A stretch of DNA of 64,000 nt, taken from positions 62,001-126,000 of the forward strand of contig NZ_AGAV01000019.1 of assembly GCF_000224785.1 (NCBI RefSeq), written 5' to 3'. The stretch comes from Lentibacillus jeotgali (GTDB lineage: Bacteria; Bacillota; Bacilli; Bacillales; Amphibacillaceae). The first letter of the stretch is position 1. Every line of letters starts with the position of its first letter. The notes under the pieces were generated by a model. That model did no database searches. It was not told the DNA's origin and was given only the letters and a program-made list of their open reading frames with translations. Below, piece by piece: positions 46,672 through 55,178 of this stretch. The position numbers and the translations under genes were made by a program.

Positions 46672-46725
46672 TAAAGACCCTCGTGGAAAGCGAAGTGTAT
46701 GTCAACTACGGTAGCAAATAAAGAA
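46672..46725. repeat. Fragment of the 34-kb inverted-repeat element
   Basis: The stretch contains CGTGGAAAGCGAAGTGTAT, which matches CCACGGAAAGCGAAGTGTAT at the right end of copy B (33984-34003) apart from one or two bases. It is flanked by GTAGC and GCTAC-like ends (GCTACC at 46666, GGTAGC at 46713). It looks like a decayed insertion between leuA and leuB. Confidence 0.6.
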
Positions 46726-46750
46726 TCATAAAATAAAGGAGGGGAAGTGA

Positions 46751-47860
46751 ATGACTAAACACATTGTTTTGCTTCCGGGGGATGGGATTGGTAAAGAAAT
46801 CATGAATTCGGCCAAACAAATTCTAGGCGCAGTTGTCAGCGAATTTGGCCATAGCTTCTCACTTCAGGAGCAAGATATTGGCGGCGCGGCCATCGACCAA
46901 TACGATACACCACTGCCGGAAGCTACTGTGGAGGCGTGCCAGGAAGCGGACGGCATTCTGCTCGGTGCCGTGGGCGGTAAAAAGTGGGATGCAATGCCTG
47001 CTGAAAAACGGCCGGAAAAAGGCTTGCTGGGAATTCGCAAAGAACTTGGGCTGTTTGCGAATCTACGCCCGGTCAAAGGATTTCCATCACTGCTGCATGC
47101 TTCCCCGCTGAAAGAGCATATCATTGATGGCAGTGATATTTTAATTATCAGGGAACTGACAGGAGGACTATACTTCGGGCAGCCAAGCGAACGGCGGGAT
47201 AACGGAAACGCAGTTGTTGATACCCTTTATTACCGTAAGGAGGAAATGGAGCGGATTATTGATAAAGCGTTCCAGAGTGCCCGCTTGCGAAATAATCATC
47301 TGACATCCGTTGACAAAGCAAACGTCCTGGAATCGAGCCGGATGTGGCGCGAAATCGTCAACGAAAAAAGCAAAGAATATCCCGATGTTGTGGTTGAACA
47401 TGAGCTGGTTGATGCGGCTGCCATGAAGCTGATCACACAACCAAGTCAATTTGATGTCATGGTCACGGAAAATATGTTTGGTGACATTTTAAGTGACGAG
47501 GCATCGGTTCTGACTGGATCACTGGGGATGCTGCCATCTGCGAGTGTCCGCTCTGACGGTGTTGGCTTGTATGAACCTGTTCACGGCTCAGCGCCCGATA
47601 TTGCCGGAAAAGGAATTGCCAATCCGTTAGGCACCATTCTTTCGGTGGCATTGATGCTCCGTCACTCATTCCAGATGGAAGAAGAAGCAGCTGCCGTTGA
47701 ACGGGCGGTTCGCGAATGTCTGGAACAGGGTTATTATACAGCTGACCTGAATATCGCAAATGGTCAGATTGTCAGTACGGAGCAAATGACAGAGGCTGTA
47801 TTGGATAATCTGACGGTTAAGAGTGTTTCCGACAGTATCTGCAGTATGTATGTCTTATAA
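46751..47860 (+). CDS. leuB: 3-isopropylmalate dehydrogenase
   Basis: A 369-residue NAD-dependent beta-decarboxylating dehydrogenase. Motifs: LPGDGIGKEI, GAVGGKKWD, the substrate-binding IRELTGGLYFG, DKANVLESSRMWREIV, and the NAD-binding GLYEPVHGSAPDIAGKGIANP. GGAGGGGAAGTGA precedes the ATG. The product goes on to 4-methyl-2-oxopentanoate. Confidence 0.96.
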   Translation: MTKHIVLLPGDGIGKEIMNSAKQILGAVVSEFGHSFSLQEQDIGGAAIDQYDTPLPEATVEACQEADGILLGAVGGKKWDAMPAEKRPEKGLLGIRKELGLFANLRPVKGFPSLLHASPLKEHIIDGSDILIIRELTGGLYFGQPSERRDNGNAVVDTLYYRKEEMERIIDKAFQSARLRNNHLTSVDKANVLESSRMWREIVNEKSKEYPDVVVEHELVDAAAMKLITQPSQFDVMVTENMFGDILSDEASVLTGSLGMLPSASVRSDGVGLYEPVHGSAPDIAGKGIANPLGTILSVALMLRHSFQMEEEAAAVERAVRECLEQGYYTADLNIANGQIVSTEQMTEAVLDNLTVKSVSDSICSMYVL

Positions 47861-47861
47861 G

Positions 47862-47927
47862 GGTGTTCAAAAAGTCTGGTAACAATGCCGCCCTTCACGG
47901 TCCTTGTTACCCTCCTTTTTGAACATG
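47862..47927. repeat. Long imperfect hairpin between leuB and leuC
   Basis: TGTTCAAAAAG pairs with CTTTTTGAACA at the base, and GGTAACAA pairs with TTGTTACC higher up. No U-run follows, and leuC starts 20 nt later. The left arm is shared with a fragment at 36778, so this is probably a small dispersed element rather than a terminator. Confidence 0.7.
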
Positions 47928-47947
47928 CGTAATATGGAGGTGACAGA

Positions 47948-49357
47948 ATGGGGAAACCGGAAACGATTGTTGAAAAGATTTGGAAAAACCACCTGGTGCA
48001 CAAAGAGCCGGAGAAACCGAATTTAATGTATATTGATTTGCATCTGGTGCATGAAGTCACATCACCTCAGGCGTTTGAAGGACTTCGCTTGAATAATCGG
48101 AAAGTCAGGCGTCCGGATTTAACGTTTGCTACAATGGATCACAACGTTCCGACGAAAAACCGGGATGTCATTGAGGATCAAATTTCCCAAAAGCAAATGG
48201 AGACGCTGAGGAAAAACTGCAAAGACTTCGGCATTACACTCGCCGATATGTTTCATCCCGACCAGGGTATTGTTCACGTGATCGGTCCACAGCTTGGACT
48301 GACACAGCCGGGCAAAACGATTGTGTGCGGTGACAGTCATACGTCGACTCACGGGGCGTTCGGCGCGCTTGCTTTTGGAATTGGAACGAGTGAAGTTGAA
48401 CACGTTCTGGCCACACAGACACTATGGCAAAAGCCGCCGAAAACATTGAATGTCCATGTGGAAGGCGATCTTGGAACAGGCGTGACTGCCAAGGATCTGA
48501 TTCTGGCAATTATCTCCAAATTTGGCGTCCGCTTCGGTACCGGCTATGTGATGGAATATACGGGAGAAGCGATCCGGAATTTGTCGATGGAAGGGCGAAT
48601 GACCGTCTGTAACATGTCAATCGAAGCCGGTGCACGTGCCGGGCTGATCAGTCCTGATGAAACAACGGTGGAATTTCTGCGGGATAAGCCGCACGTACCA
48701 CAGGGGGAGGCATTTGATGAAAAAGCTCGCGAATGGCTGGCACTAGCAACGGATGAAGGTGCCGAGTACGATGAGACAGTTACCATCAAGGCGGATGAGA
48801 TCGAACCGCAAGTATCATGGGGCACAAACCCCGGAATGTGTGTACCTGTCAGTGGAAGTACACCGGATGTTAATGAATCGGATAACCACGATGATGTGGC
48901 CCGTGCTTTGGAATATATGGGACTTGAAGAAAATCAGCCAATTCAGTCGATTGACATTGATCATGTGTTCATCGGTTCCTGCACAAACTCGCGTATTACC
49001 GATTTGCGCAAAGCGGCTAAGGTTGTCGAAGGACATCAGGTCAATGACGATGTCAGGGCAATTGTGGTGCCCGGATCATTCGGCACAAAACTTCAGGCGG
49101 AAAAAGAAGGCCTTGATGCCATTTTTAAAGAAGCCGGGTTTGAATGGCGTGAAGCCGGGTGCAGCATGTGTCTGGCAATGAATGACGATGTGGTGCCTCC
49201 GGGCGGTCGCTGTGCATCAACGTCCAACCGGAATTTTGAGGGCAGGCAGGGCAACGGCGCCCGCACGCATCTGGTCAGCCCGGAAATGGCGGCAGCCGCA
49301 GCGATTGAGGGGCACTTTGTTGATGTCCGCCAGTTTGCCGCAAGTGTATACTCTTAG
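47948..49357 (+). CDS. leuC: 3-isopropylmalate dehydratase, large subunit
   Basis: A 469-residue aconitase-family subunit carrying a 4Fe-4S cluster, with ligands in [13 protein letters not shown] and [11 protein letters not shown]. Other motifs: [31 protein letters not shown] and [12 protein letters not shown]. It isomerises 2- to 3-isopropylmalate together with LeuD. GGAGGTGACA precedes the ATG. Confidence 0.96.
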   Translation: MGKPETIVEKIWKNHLVHKEPEKPNLMYIDLHLVHEVTSPQAFEGLRLNNRKVRRPDLTFATMDHNVPTKNRDVIEDQISQKQMETLRKNCKDFGITLADMFHPDQGIVHVIGPQLGLTQPGKTIVCGDSHTSTHGAFGALAFGIGTSEVEHVLATQTLWQKPPKTLNVHVEGDLGTGVTAKDLILAIISKFGVRFGTGYVMEYTGEAIRNLSMEGRMTVCNMSIEAGARAGLISPDETTVEFLRDKPHVPQGEAFDEKAREWLALATDEGAEYDETVTIKADEIEPQVSWGTNPGMCVPVSGSTPDVNESDNHDDVARALEYMGLEENQPIQSIDIDHVFIGSCTNSRITDLRKAAKVVEGHQVNDDVRAIVVPGSFGTKLQAEKEGLDAIFKEAGFEWREAGCSMCLAMNDDVVPPGGRCASTSNRNFEGRQGNGARTHLVSPEMAAAAAIEGHFVDVRQFAASVYS

Positions 49358-49369
49358 GAGGTGTCGAGC

Positions 49370-49954
49370 ATGGAAGCGATTCGGGAGCATGAAGGGTTAG
49401 CTGTTCCGTTGGACCGGGCAAATGTTGATACGGATCAGATTATCCCAAAGCAATTTTTAAAACGGATTGAACGGACCGGATTCGGCCAATTTCTTTTCTA
49501 CAATTGGCGATTTGATGACGATGGTAATAAGCGTGACGATTTCGTGCTGAATCAGCCAGCCTACGAGGAAGGTTCGATTCTTCTGGCAGGTGAGAATTTT
49601 GGCTGTGGTTCATCAAGGGAACATGCCCCATGGTCGCTTCTTGACTATGGATTCCGCGTTATTATTGCACCAAGCTTTGCGGATATTTTTTATAACAATG
49701 CATTGAAAAATGGCATCATCCCGATTCAAATGAATGAAGAACAGGTCCATCAGTGGATGAAACAGGCAGAAGCGAACGAATTAGTGCTAAAAGTGGACTT
49801 GGAACAGCAAATTATTCGCAGCAATGAGCAGGAAGTTCAATTTGATATCCCGTCGTATCACAAAGAGAACTTGCTTCACGGGCTGGATGACATTGCTCTC
49901 ACGCTACAGCACGAAGGTAAAATCACGGCGTTTGAAAGCGCTGAGCAAGCTTAA
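49370..49954 (+). CDS. leuD: 3-isopropylmalate dehydratase, small subunit
   Basis: A 194-residue swivel-domain subunit. [18 protein letters not shown] and [19 protein letters not shown] are the family signatures. TTAGGAGGTG overlaps the leuC stop and precedes ATG 49370; an earlier in-frame GTG at 49361 would sit within that ribosome site. Confidence 0.96.
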   Translation: MEAIREHEGLAVPLDRANVDTDQIIPKQFLKRIERTGFGQFLFYNWRFDDDGNKRDDFVLNQPAYEEGSILLAGENFGCGSSREHAPWSLLDYGFRVIIAPSFADIFYNNALKNGIIPIQMNEEQVHQWMKQAEANELVLKVDLEQQIIRSNEQEVQFDIPSYHKENLLHGLDDIALTLQHEGKITAFESAEQA

Positions 49955-49983
49955 CGCATAATGAACCATGATAAACAATAGAT

Positions 49984-50988
49984 ATGATAACGAAGGAGCG
50001 TGAAGGAATTGGGAATTGCTTAACTGGTGACCTCGTTGCCGAAGCAAGAAATCGCTTGGCGACGGTCGCTCACCGGACACCTATAATGAGATCAGCGACG
50101 ACAGATGCGCTAGTTGGAAAACATGTTTATTTTAAAATGGAAAATCAGCAGAAAACCGGGTCATTTAAGTTCAGGGGCGCCAGTTTTAAACTAATGCAGC
50201 TCACAGATGAACAATTGCAAAAAGGTGTAATTGCCGCATCCGCCGGCAACCACGCTCAGGGAGTCGCAAATGCTGCGGCGAAACTGAATGCCCGGGCAAC
50301 CATTTTTATGCCGGAAAAAACACCGATGGCCAAGGTAAATGCAACACGTGCTTATGGGGCAGAGGTTGTCCTGACGGGGGAATCTTTTCAGGAAGCCTAT
50401 GATGCCTCAATGAAACGGCAAATGCAGACAGGTGGGGAATATATTCATCCATTTGATGACTATGATATTATGGCCGGTCAGGGTACGATCGCGATGGAAA
50501 TGATGCAGCAGGAAGACCGGATAGATACGATTCTGGTACCTGTCGGCGGCGGCGGCCTGATCAGTGGTATCGCCGCTGCTGTAAAGCATGTGAATCCGCA
50601 TATTAAGGTGATCGGTGTTCAGTCAGCTGGTGCATCTGCCATGTATCAAAGCTTCTATCATAATCGCACAAAGCGTCTTGATCGTGTATCAACGATTGCA
50701 GATGGAATAGCCGTTAAACAGCCTGGTGAACGGACGCTGCCAGTCATCAACGAGTATGTTGATGATATTGTCACTGTCACCGACGAAGAGATTGCCTCTG
50801 CGATCGTTTATATGCTCGAACGCAATAAAACGTTGCTGGAAGGTGCCGGTGCTGCTGCTCTGGCTGCGTTGTTTTCGCGTGACATCGACTCACAGCATTG
50901 CGGAACGATTGTCAGCGGCGGTAATATGGATATCAGCACATTGCCGATGATCCAGCAGCTTGCAAAAAAGCTGCATCAATCAGCGTAA
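49984..50988 (+). CDS. ilvA: Threonine dehydratase, short form without ACT domain
   Basis: A 334-residue PLP-dependent fold-type II enzyme that deaminates threonine to 2-oxobutyrate, the start of isoleucine synthesis. PLP-Lys in KTGSFKFRGA, ASAGNHAQGVANAA, the phosphate-binding VGGGGLISGIAAA, and EGAGAAALAAL. Biosynthetic IlvA proteins are ~420-510 residues with a C-terminal regulatory domain; this one ends directly after the catalytic domain, like catabolic TdcB. The only canonical start (ATG 49984) lacks a ribosome site, while GAAGGAG lies inside the frame 9 nt before an ATT at 50008. It closes the ilv-leu operon and is followed by a terminator. Confidence 0.85.
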   Translation: MITKEREGIGNCLTGDLVAEARNRLATVAHRTPIMRSATTDALVGKHVYFKMENQQKTGSFKFRGASFKLMQLTDEQLQKGVIAASAGNHAQGVANAAAKLNARATIFMPEKTPMAKVNATRAYGAEVVLTGESFQEAYDASMKRQMQTGGEYIHPFDDYDIMAGQGTIAMEMMQQEDRIDTILVPVGGGGLISGIAAAVKHVNPHIKVIGVQSAGASAMYQSFYHNRTKRLDRVSTIADGIAVKQPGERTLPVINEYVDDIVTVTDEEIASAIVYMLERNKTLLEGAGAAALAALFSRDIDSQHCGTIVSGGNMDISTLPMIQQLAKKLHQSA

Positions 50989-51003
50989 CACCGAATTAAA
51001 TCA

Positions 51004-51036
51004 AAAACCTGCACACCACAGTTGTGCAGGTTTTTG
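51004..51036 (+). terminator. Terminator of the ilv-leu operon
   Basis: AAAAACCTGCAC pairs with GTGCAGGTTTTT around a 9-nt loop. Confidence 0.9.
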
Positions 51037-51191
51037 ATTTATTGAAACGTCCTAGATTACCACATGCAACTTTATGTTTCTCTGCTTTAACTGCCACCAG
51101 AAACGATCCTTGTCAAAACTATTTAAAATTATTTGTTCTCTTGTCAACGTTAACTTATAATGAAAGAAAGTGTGATAAGGGAGGAGAAACA

Positions 51192-51513
51192 ATGACTTCT
51201 TCAAAAGATATTCGCTGGAAGCAGCGATTTGAAAATTTTGAGCAATCGTATAAACTTCTGTAGAAATATACGAACGGCAGCATTGATAATGAACTTGAAC
51301 GTGCAGGCATCATACAATTTTTTGAGATAACATTTGAACTTTCCTGGAAAGTGCTCAAAGATTATTTGAAAACAGAGGCTTTGTTGTTAACAGTCCACGC
51401 CAAACACTTAAACGGTCCTTTCAAAGTGGCTTAATCGATGACGAAAAATCTATGGAAATGAAGAGATGCTGCATGTAAATCCTAAAACGTATAATCACAC
51501 CTCAGATGAGTAG
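51192..51513 (+). pseudogene. HEPN-type nucleotidyltransferase substrate-binding protein, decayed
   Basis: The gene starts at ATG 51192 behind AAGGGAGGAG and reads KDIRWKQRFENFEQSYKLL, then meets TAG at 51261. The same frame continues KYTNGSIDNELERAGIIQFF and ELSWKVLKDYLKTE. A frameshift leads to VVNSPRQTLKRSFQSGLIDD, and a second one to EMLHVNPKTYNHTSDE ending at TAG 51511. Together this is the HI0074-like family (~135 residues), which pairs with a minimal nucleotidyltransferase in MNT/HEPN toxin-antitoxin pairs. At least one stop and two frameshifts make it dead. The partner gene is absent. Confidence 0.78.
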
Positions 51514-51642
51514 CTTTCCAAATCAAGTAAGTTCCCATCGGTCAACTATAATCCTTAGAGTATCTATAGCTTTTAAAACTGCTTATAAAAAACAAAACAG
51601 ATCAGCTCCTGCTGATCTGTTTTACATGAGAGAATAATTAGA

Positions 51643-51715
51643 TGGAGCATATCGGGCTCGAACCGATGACCTCATCGCTGCCAGCGATGCGCTCTCCCAA
51701 CTGAGCTAATGCCCC
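51643..51715 (-). tRNA. tRNA-Ala (anticodon GGC)
   Basis: On the minus strand, acceptor GGGGCAT pairs with ATGCTCC, D arm CTCAGTTGGGAGAG, anticodon stem CATCG/CGATG with loop CTGGCAG (anticodon GGC), and T arm ATCGGTTCGAGCCCGAT. G3 pairs with U70, the alanine identity element. The discriminator is A. CCA is not encoded. It is a lone tRNA gene. Confidence 0.93.
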
Positions 51716-51965
51716 GTTGATTCCAAAAATTATTATAGCACTTTTGTGCTGATTTTCAAGAGGTTTGAATCAACGAATTTTATTTTTTGTAAAAAAATGT
51801 ATTACCCGAGTCATATTATGTCGGCTGCTCGGGATGGTCACCTTATGGAATAGTAATTCCTGGAAAAAGTAATTGATCAAAAAATGTTTTGAATTGGAAT
51901 TTTCAAACAGGTTGTACAAAAGTATGATAAAATAGCTTATAACAACTACTATGGAGGGTTCGATG

Positions 51966-52718
51966 ATGAATGATTATCCCGTCATGAAAGAAGCAGAAAC
52001 GTTTTATTATCCGGGAAATACCACGGGAATCCTTGTGATTCATGGGTTTACCGGCACAACTCAGAGTATGCATTATCTTGGCAAACAATTGGCAGAAGAA
52101 GGGTTTACTGTATTCGGACCGCGTTTGAGTGGACATGGAACTGACCCTGAGGATATGGAGCAAAGTACATACCACGATTGGATCGAAACAGTTGAGACAG
52201 GACTGGAAAAATTGCAGGCCACATGTGAGGAAGTATTTGTGGCCGGACTGTCTATGGGCGGCACATTGTCACTCTATCTGGCGGAAAACCATCCGGAGAT
52301 CAAGGGAATTATGCCGATAAATGCAGCCACACACATGCCTGATTTGATTAAAAACTATGAGACCCTTAAAGATACGGACACTCAGTTTGTAGAAGGGATT
52401 GGATCGGATATTAAACAGGAAGGTGTTGAGGAACTGGCTTATAAGCTGACGCCGGTGAAGTCAATGAAGGAGCTGATCAGCTTATCTGAAATGGTGAAAG
52501 ATAAACTCCCGGAGATAACAGCACCTGCCATGATTTTATCTTCCGCTGAAGATCATGTTGTACCACCTGAAAATTCACGGGAAATTTATGAATCTATCTC
52601 ATCTTCGGACAGGGAATTTGTTGTGCTTGAGAACAGCTATCATGTTGCAACACTGGACAATGATAAAGAACTGATAGCAGAAAAATGTGTGGCGTTCGTC
52701 AGGAATAGAATAGGTTAA
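51966..52718 (+). CDS. Alpha/beta-hydrolase, Est30-like carboxylesterase
   Basis: About 250 residues. ILVIHGFTGTTQSM provides the oxyanion region, the nucleophile Ser is in VAGLSMGGTLS, the catalytic Asp in SSAEDHVVPP, and the His in ENSYHVATLD. These resemble the thermostable Est30 family of Geobacillus, which hydrolyses short-to-medium acyl esters; some relatives are monoacylglycerol lipases. GGAGGG lies before two adjacent ATGs (51963, 51966). The following MBL gene starts 26 nt later, so the two may be co-transcribed. Confidence 0.87.
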   Translation: MNDYPVMKEAETFYYPGNTTGILVIHGFTGTTQSMHYLGKQLAEEGFTVFGPRLSGHGTDPEDMEQSTYHDWIETVETGLEKLQATCEEVFVAGLSMGGTLSLYLAENHPEIKGIMPINAATHMPDLIKNYETLKDTDTQFVEGIGSDIKQEGVEELAYKLTPVKSMKELISLSEMVKDKLPEITAPAMILSSAEDHVVPPENSREIYESISSSDREFVVLENSYHVATLDNDKELIAEKCVAFVRNRIG

Positions 52719-52744
52719 TTTTTAAAAGTGAAGGTGATGAAACG

Positions 52745-53683
52745 ATGCTGGAAGAATACGGTTTAAAACGTGTGACACTTGATCTCCCGTTCCGGCTTGA
52801 CCATGTTAACTGCTTTCTGGCAGAAGGCGAAAATGGCTGGACGGTAATAGATGCCGGTCTGCATAACGAACAGACCGTTAAACGATGGGAAGCGGAATTG
52901 CGAGGAAAAAACATTACCGATATTATAATAACGCATTACCATCCGGATCATTTCGGCTATGCCGGTGGGCTCCAGGCGAAATACAATGCACGTGTTTTCA
53001 TGTCTGAAACTGATTTTAACGCTGCCTTAAACGCATGGGATGAACCATTTTTGGATGAGCTTTCAAATAACTATTTACTGACAGGCATTCCGGAAGCGCA
53101 GGCCGATAAAATGCTGAATAATACCCGGGAATTTGTACCGATTGTGTCACCCTATCCAAGAGTGGATCATTTCTTGCAGGAGGGTGACATGATTCCGATT
53201 GGCAAGTATGACTATAAAGTGATTGCGACACCGGGGCATTCGGACGGTCTGGTCACATTCTATAACAACGAGACAGGCATGCTGCTTTCAACAGATCATA
53301 TTTTGCCGAAGATAACGCCGAATATATCGTACTGGTTTCACGGCGATCCCAATCCGTTGGCACGGTATCTGGAATCATTAGATAAAATAAAAGAACTTGA
53401 TGCGAATTTGGTCGTTCCGTCACATGGTGACCCGTTTCACGGGGCAAATGACCGCATTGCGGAAATAAAAGCTCATCATTATGAGCGGCTTGATCAGACG
53501 TTGGCGTCAATTGGTCGCGGAAACGCTGTCTATGAAGTATGCGAAAGGCTATTTCAAAAAGAGCTTACGGTTCATGAGATGCGATTTGCGGTCGGTGAAA
53601 CACTGGCACATCTAGAATATTTGCGGTACAAGGGAGAGTGCAAAAGAGAGATCAGTGATGGCAAGTATTGGTATTATTTGTAG
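52745..53683 (+). CDS. Metallo-beta-lactamase-fold hydrolase
   Basis: A 312-residue MBL-fold enzyme. The zinc motif is THYHPDHFGYAGG, followed by later ligands in TPGHSDGLVTFYN, LLSTDHILP and VVPSHGDPFHG, so a binuclear site is likely. The last ~80 residues form a helical extension (VCERLFQKELTVHEMRFAVG) as in YobT-like or LACTB2-like proteins. The substrate is unknown; thioesters or nucleic acids are possible. GAAGGTGATG precedes the ATG. Confidence 0.82.
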   Translation: MLEEYGLKRVTLDLPFRLDHVNCFLAEGENGWTVIDAGLHNEQTVKRWEAELRGKNITDIIITHYHPDHFGYAGGLQAKYNARVFMSETDFNAALNAWDEPFLDELSNNYLLTGIPEAQADKMLNNTREFVPIVSPYPRVDHFLQEGDMIPIGKYDYKVIATPGHSDGLVTFYNNETGMLLSTDHILPKITPNISYWFHGDPNPLARYLESLDKIKELDANLVVPSHGDPFHGANDRIAEIKAHHYERLDQTLASIGRGNAVYEVCERLFQKELTVHEMRFAVGETLAHLEYLRYKGECKREISDGKYWYYL

Positions 53684-54004
53684 ACGGGGGTAAAACTGAT
53701 TTCCAGAGCAGCGTTTTTGTCTTCGGGACAGAGGTTGCCGTTTTGGGCAGAAGATTCTATTTTCGGGCAGAAGTTTTTGCTCTCGGGCGGAAGATTCTAT
53801 TTTCGAGCAGAAGTTAACACTCTCGTGCAGAAGTTTCTACTCTCGTGCAGAAGTGTTCGCCCCCATAGCAGAAGTTGCTAAGCTCACACTTCAGTCTTGA
53901 TGATTCTTTTTCACCAACGGGAAGCGTTCAATTCACGTCTCTGCAACGTACCTCACCGGCAGCCACAGCTTTCATAGGTAATCGGGGGAGTCATAGCGGA
54001 ATGT
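53684..54004. other. Convergent intergenic region with repeat island
   Basis: A 321-nt gap, most of it (53700-53885) a 20-nt repeat island. The rest shows no gene or clear terminator. Confidence 0.65.
53700..53885. repeat. 20-nt tandem repeat island (GTGCAGAAG type)
   Basis: Units GGGCAGAAGATTCTATTTTC, GGGCAGAAGTTTTTGCTCTC, GGGCGGAAGATTCTATTTTC, GAGCAGAAGTTAACACTCTC and GTGCAGAAGTTTCTACTCTC follow exactly 20 nt apart, with weaker units on both sides. It differs from the other islands by one base in period and has AGAAG instead of CGAGA. Confidence 0.85.
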
Positions 54005-55072
54005 TTAATAGGCGTAGTTTTCTCTGATTGTTTTAATTTCTTGCATTAAGTCACTGCCGACTGCCTCTTCTGCTTTAATGTAAACCGGGCGGAGCGCTTG
54101 CCGCCATTGTGCACGTTCTTCCGCAGACAATGTATAGATTTCAAGTGATTGATTTAACCTGATTTCACGGGCATGCTGGTCGTTAATTTCGATGGCGTGC
54201 CTCCGTCCCCATTCTGTTGCTTCATGGATAGCTTCGTGAATCGATTCCTGAATCTTGGAAGGCAGTCCATTCCAGAAATCCCGGTTCATCAGCACACCGT
54301 AGCCAAGGTAACCATGATTGCTGATGGTGAGATACTGTTGATGTTCGTAAAACTTTTTTGTATTGATATTTGATAGAGTATTCTCCTGCCCATCCACAAA
54401 ATTCACTTCAAGATTATGATAGGTTTTATTGAAGGATAAAGTGCTGGTGCTTGCATTCAATTGATTAAACTGTTCCTGAATTACTGGTCCGGGCATTGTA
54501 CGGAAGTGAAGCCGGCTGAAGTCGTCCGCTGTGCGGATAGCAGATTCCTGAGTTGTGATTTGTTTGAATCCGTTATACCACAAATCCAGTCCTTTCACGT
54601 TTGTATGCTCAAGTCTGTCAAGTAACGTTTCTCCGATCTTACCTTCGTAGGCCTCTTCTACAGCCTGGTAATTTGGAAAAGCAAAGGGCAGGTCAAGAAT
54701 TTGCCATATGGGGTAATGCCTACTGATTTTTGCGGTTGCCGGCGCTATCATTTCGACACTGCCGTTTTGGACTGCTTCCCATTCATTGGTGTCATTATAT
54801 AATATGGCATTAGGAAATATATGAACTTTGACTTTACCGTTTGTCTTATCTTCAAGGAGTTCTGCAAACTTTGAAGCCGTTCTTCCTTTTGGTGTATTCT
54901 CAGCTGTAACGTGACTGAAGCGGATTATGATTTGCTCCTCCAATCCTTCCTGTTCGTCATCATAATAGGTGTCGGAAGCAATTTCTCCTATATCAAATCC
55001 AATCATTACAGCAGAGGTAATTCCTGCTACAATAAACGATAGAATTATTAAAAAGTTACGCAAATCACTCAC
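54005..55072 (-). CDS. DctP-family solute-binding protein, probable co-sensor (DctB-like)
   Basis: A 355-residue TRAP-type binding protein with an N-terminal hydrophobic segment (NFLIILSFIVAGITSAVMIG) that probably stays as an anchor. Family motifs: IRFSHVTAENTPKGRTASKF, FRTMPGPVIQEQF and VNFVDGQENTLSNI. No DctQ/DctM genes adjoin it. Instead it is divergent from a DcuS-class kinase, as in B. subtilis where dctB lies beside dctS-dctR and helps the kinase sense C4-dicarboxylates. It starts with GTG 55072; TTG 55063 is an alternative. The co-sensor role is inferred from context. Confidence 0.78.
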   Translation of the reverse strand: MSDLRNFLIILSFIVAGITSAVMIGFDIGEIASDTYYDDEQEGLEEQIIIRFSHVTAENTPKGRTASKFAELLEDKTNGKVKVHIFPNAILYNDTNEWEAVQNGSVEMIAPATAKISRHYPIWQILDLPFAFPNYQAVEEAYEGKIGETLLDRLEHTNVKGLDLWYNGFKQITTQESAIRTADDFSRLHFRTMPGPVIQEQFNQLNASTSTLSFNKTYHNLEVNFVDGQENTLSNINTKKFYEHQQYLTISNHGYLGYGVLMNRDFWNGLPSKIQESIHEAIHEATEWGRRHAIEINDQHAREIRLNQSLEIYTLSAEERAQWRQALRPVYIKAEEAVGSDLMQEIKTIRENYAY

Positions 55073-55178
55073 CCGCTTGTGTATAATGGGGGAAAGAACA
55101 CCCCACTGAATGAAGTTTCACTTTATTCTATCATATTATTTTGACTCTTGTTGATTCTGTAATAGGGGACGGTTTGGA

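Noticed and set aside
53700-53885. CRISPR array (regular short repeats)
   Set aside because: The period is only 20 nt, the conserved core is 7-9 nt, there are no spacers of 30 nt or more, and no cas genes are near. The same applies to the other islands.
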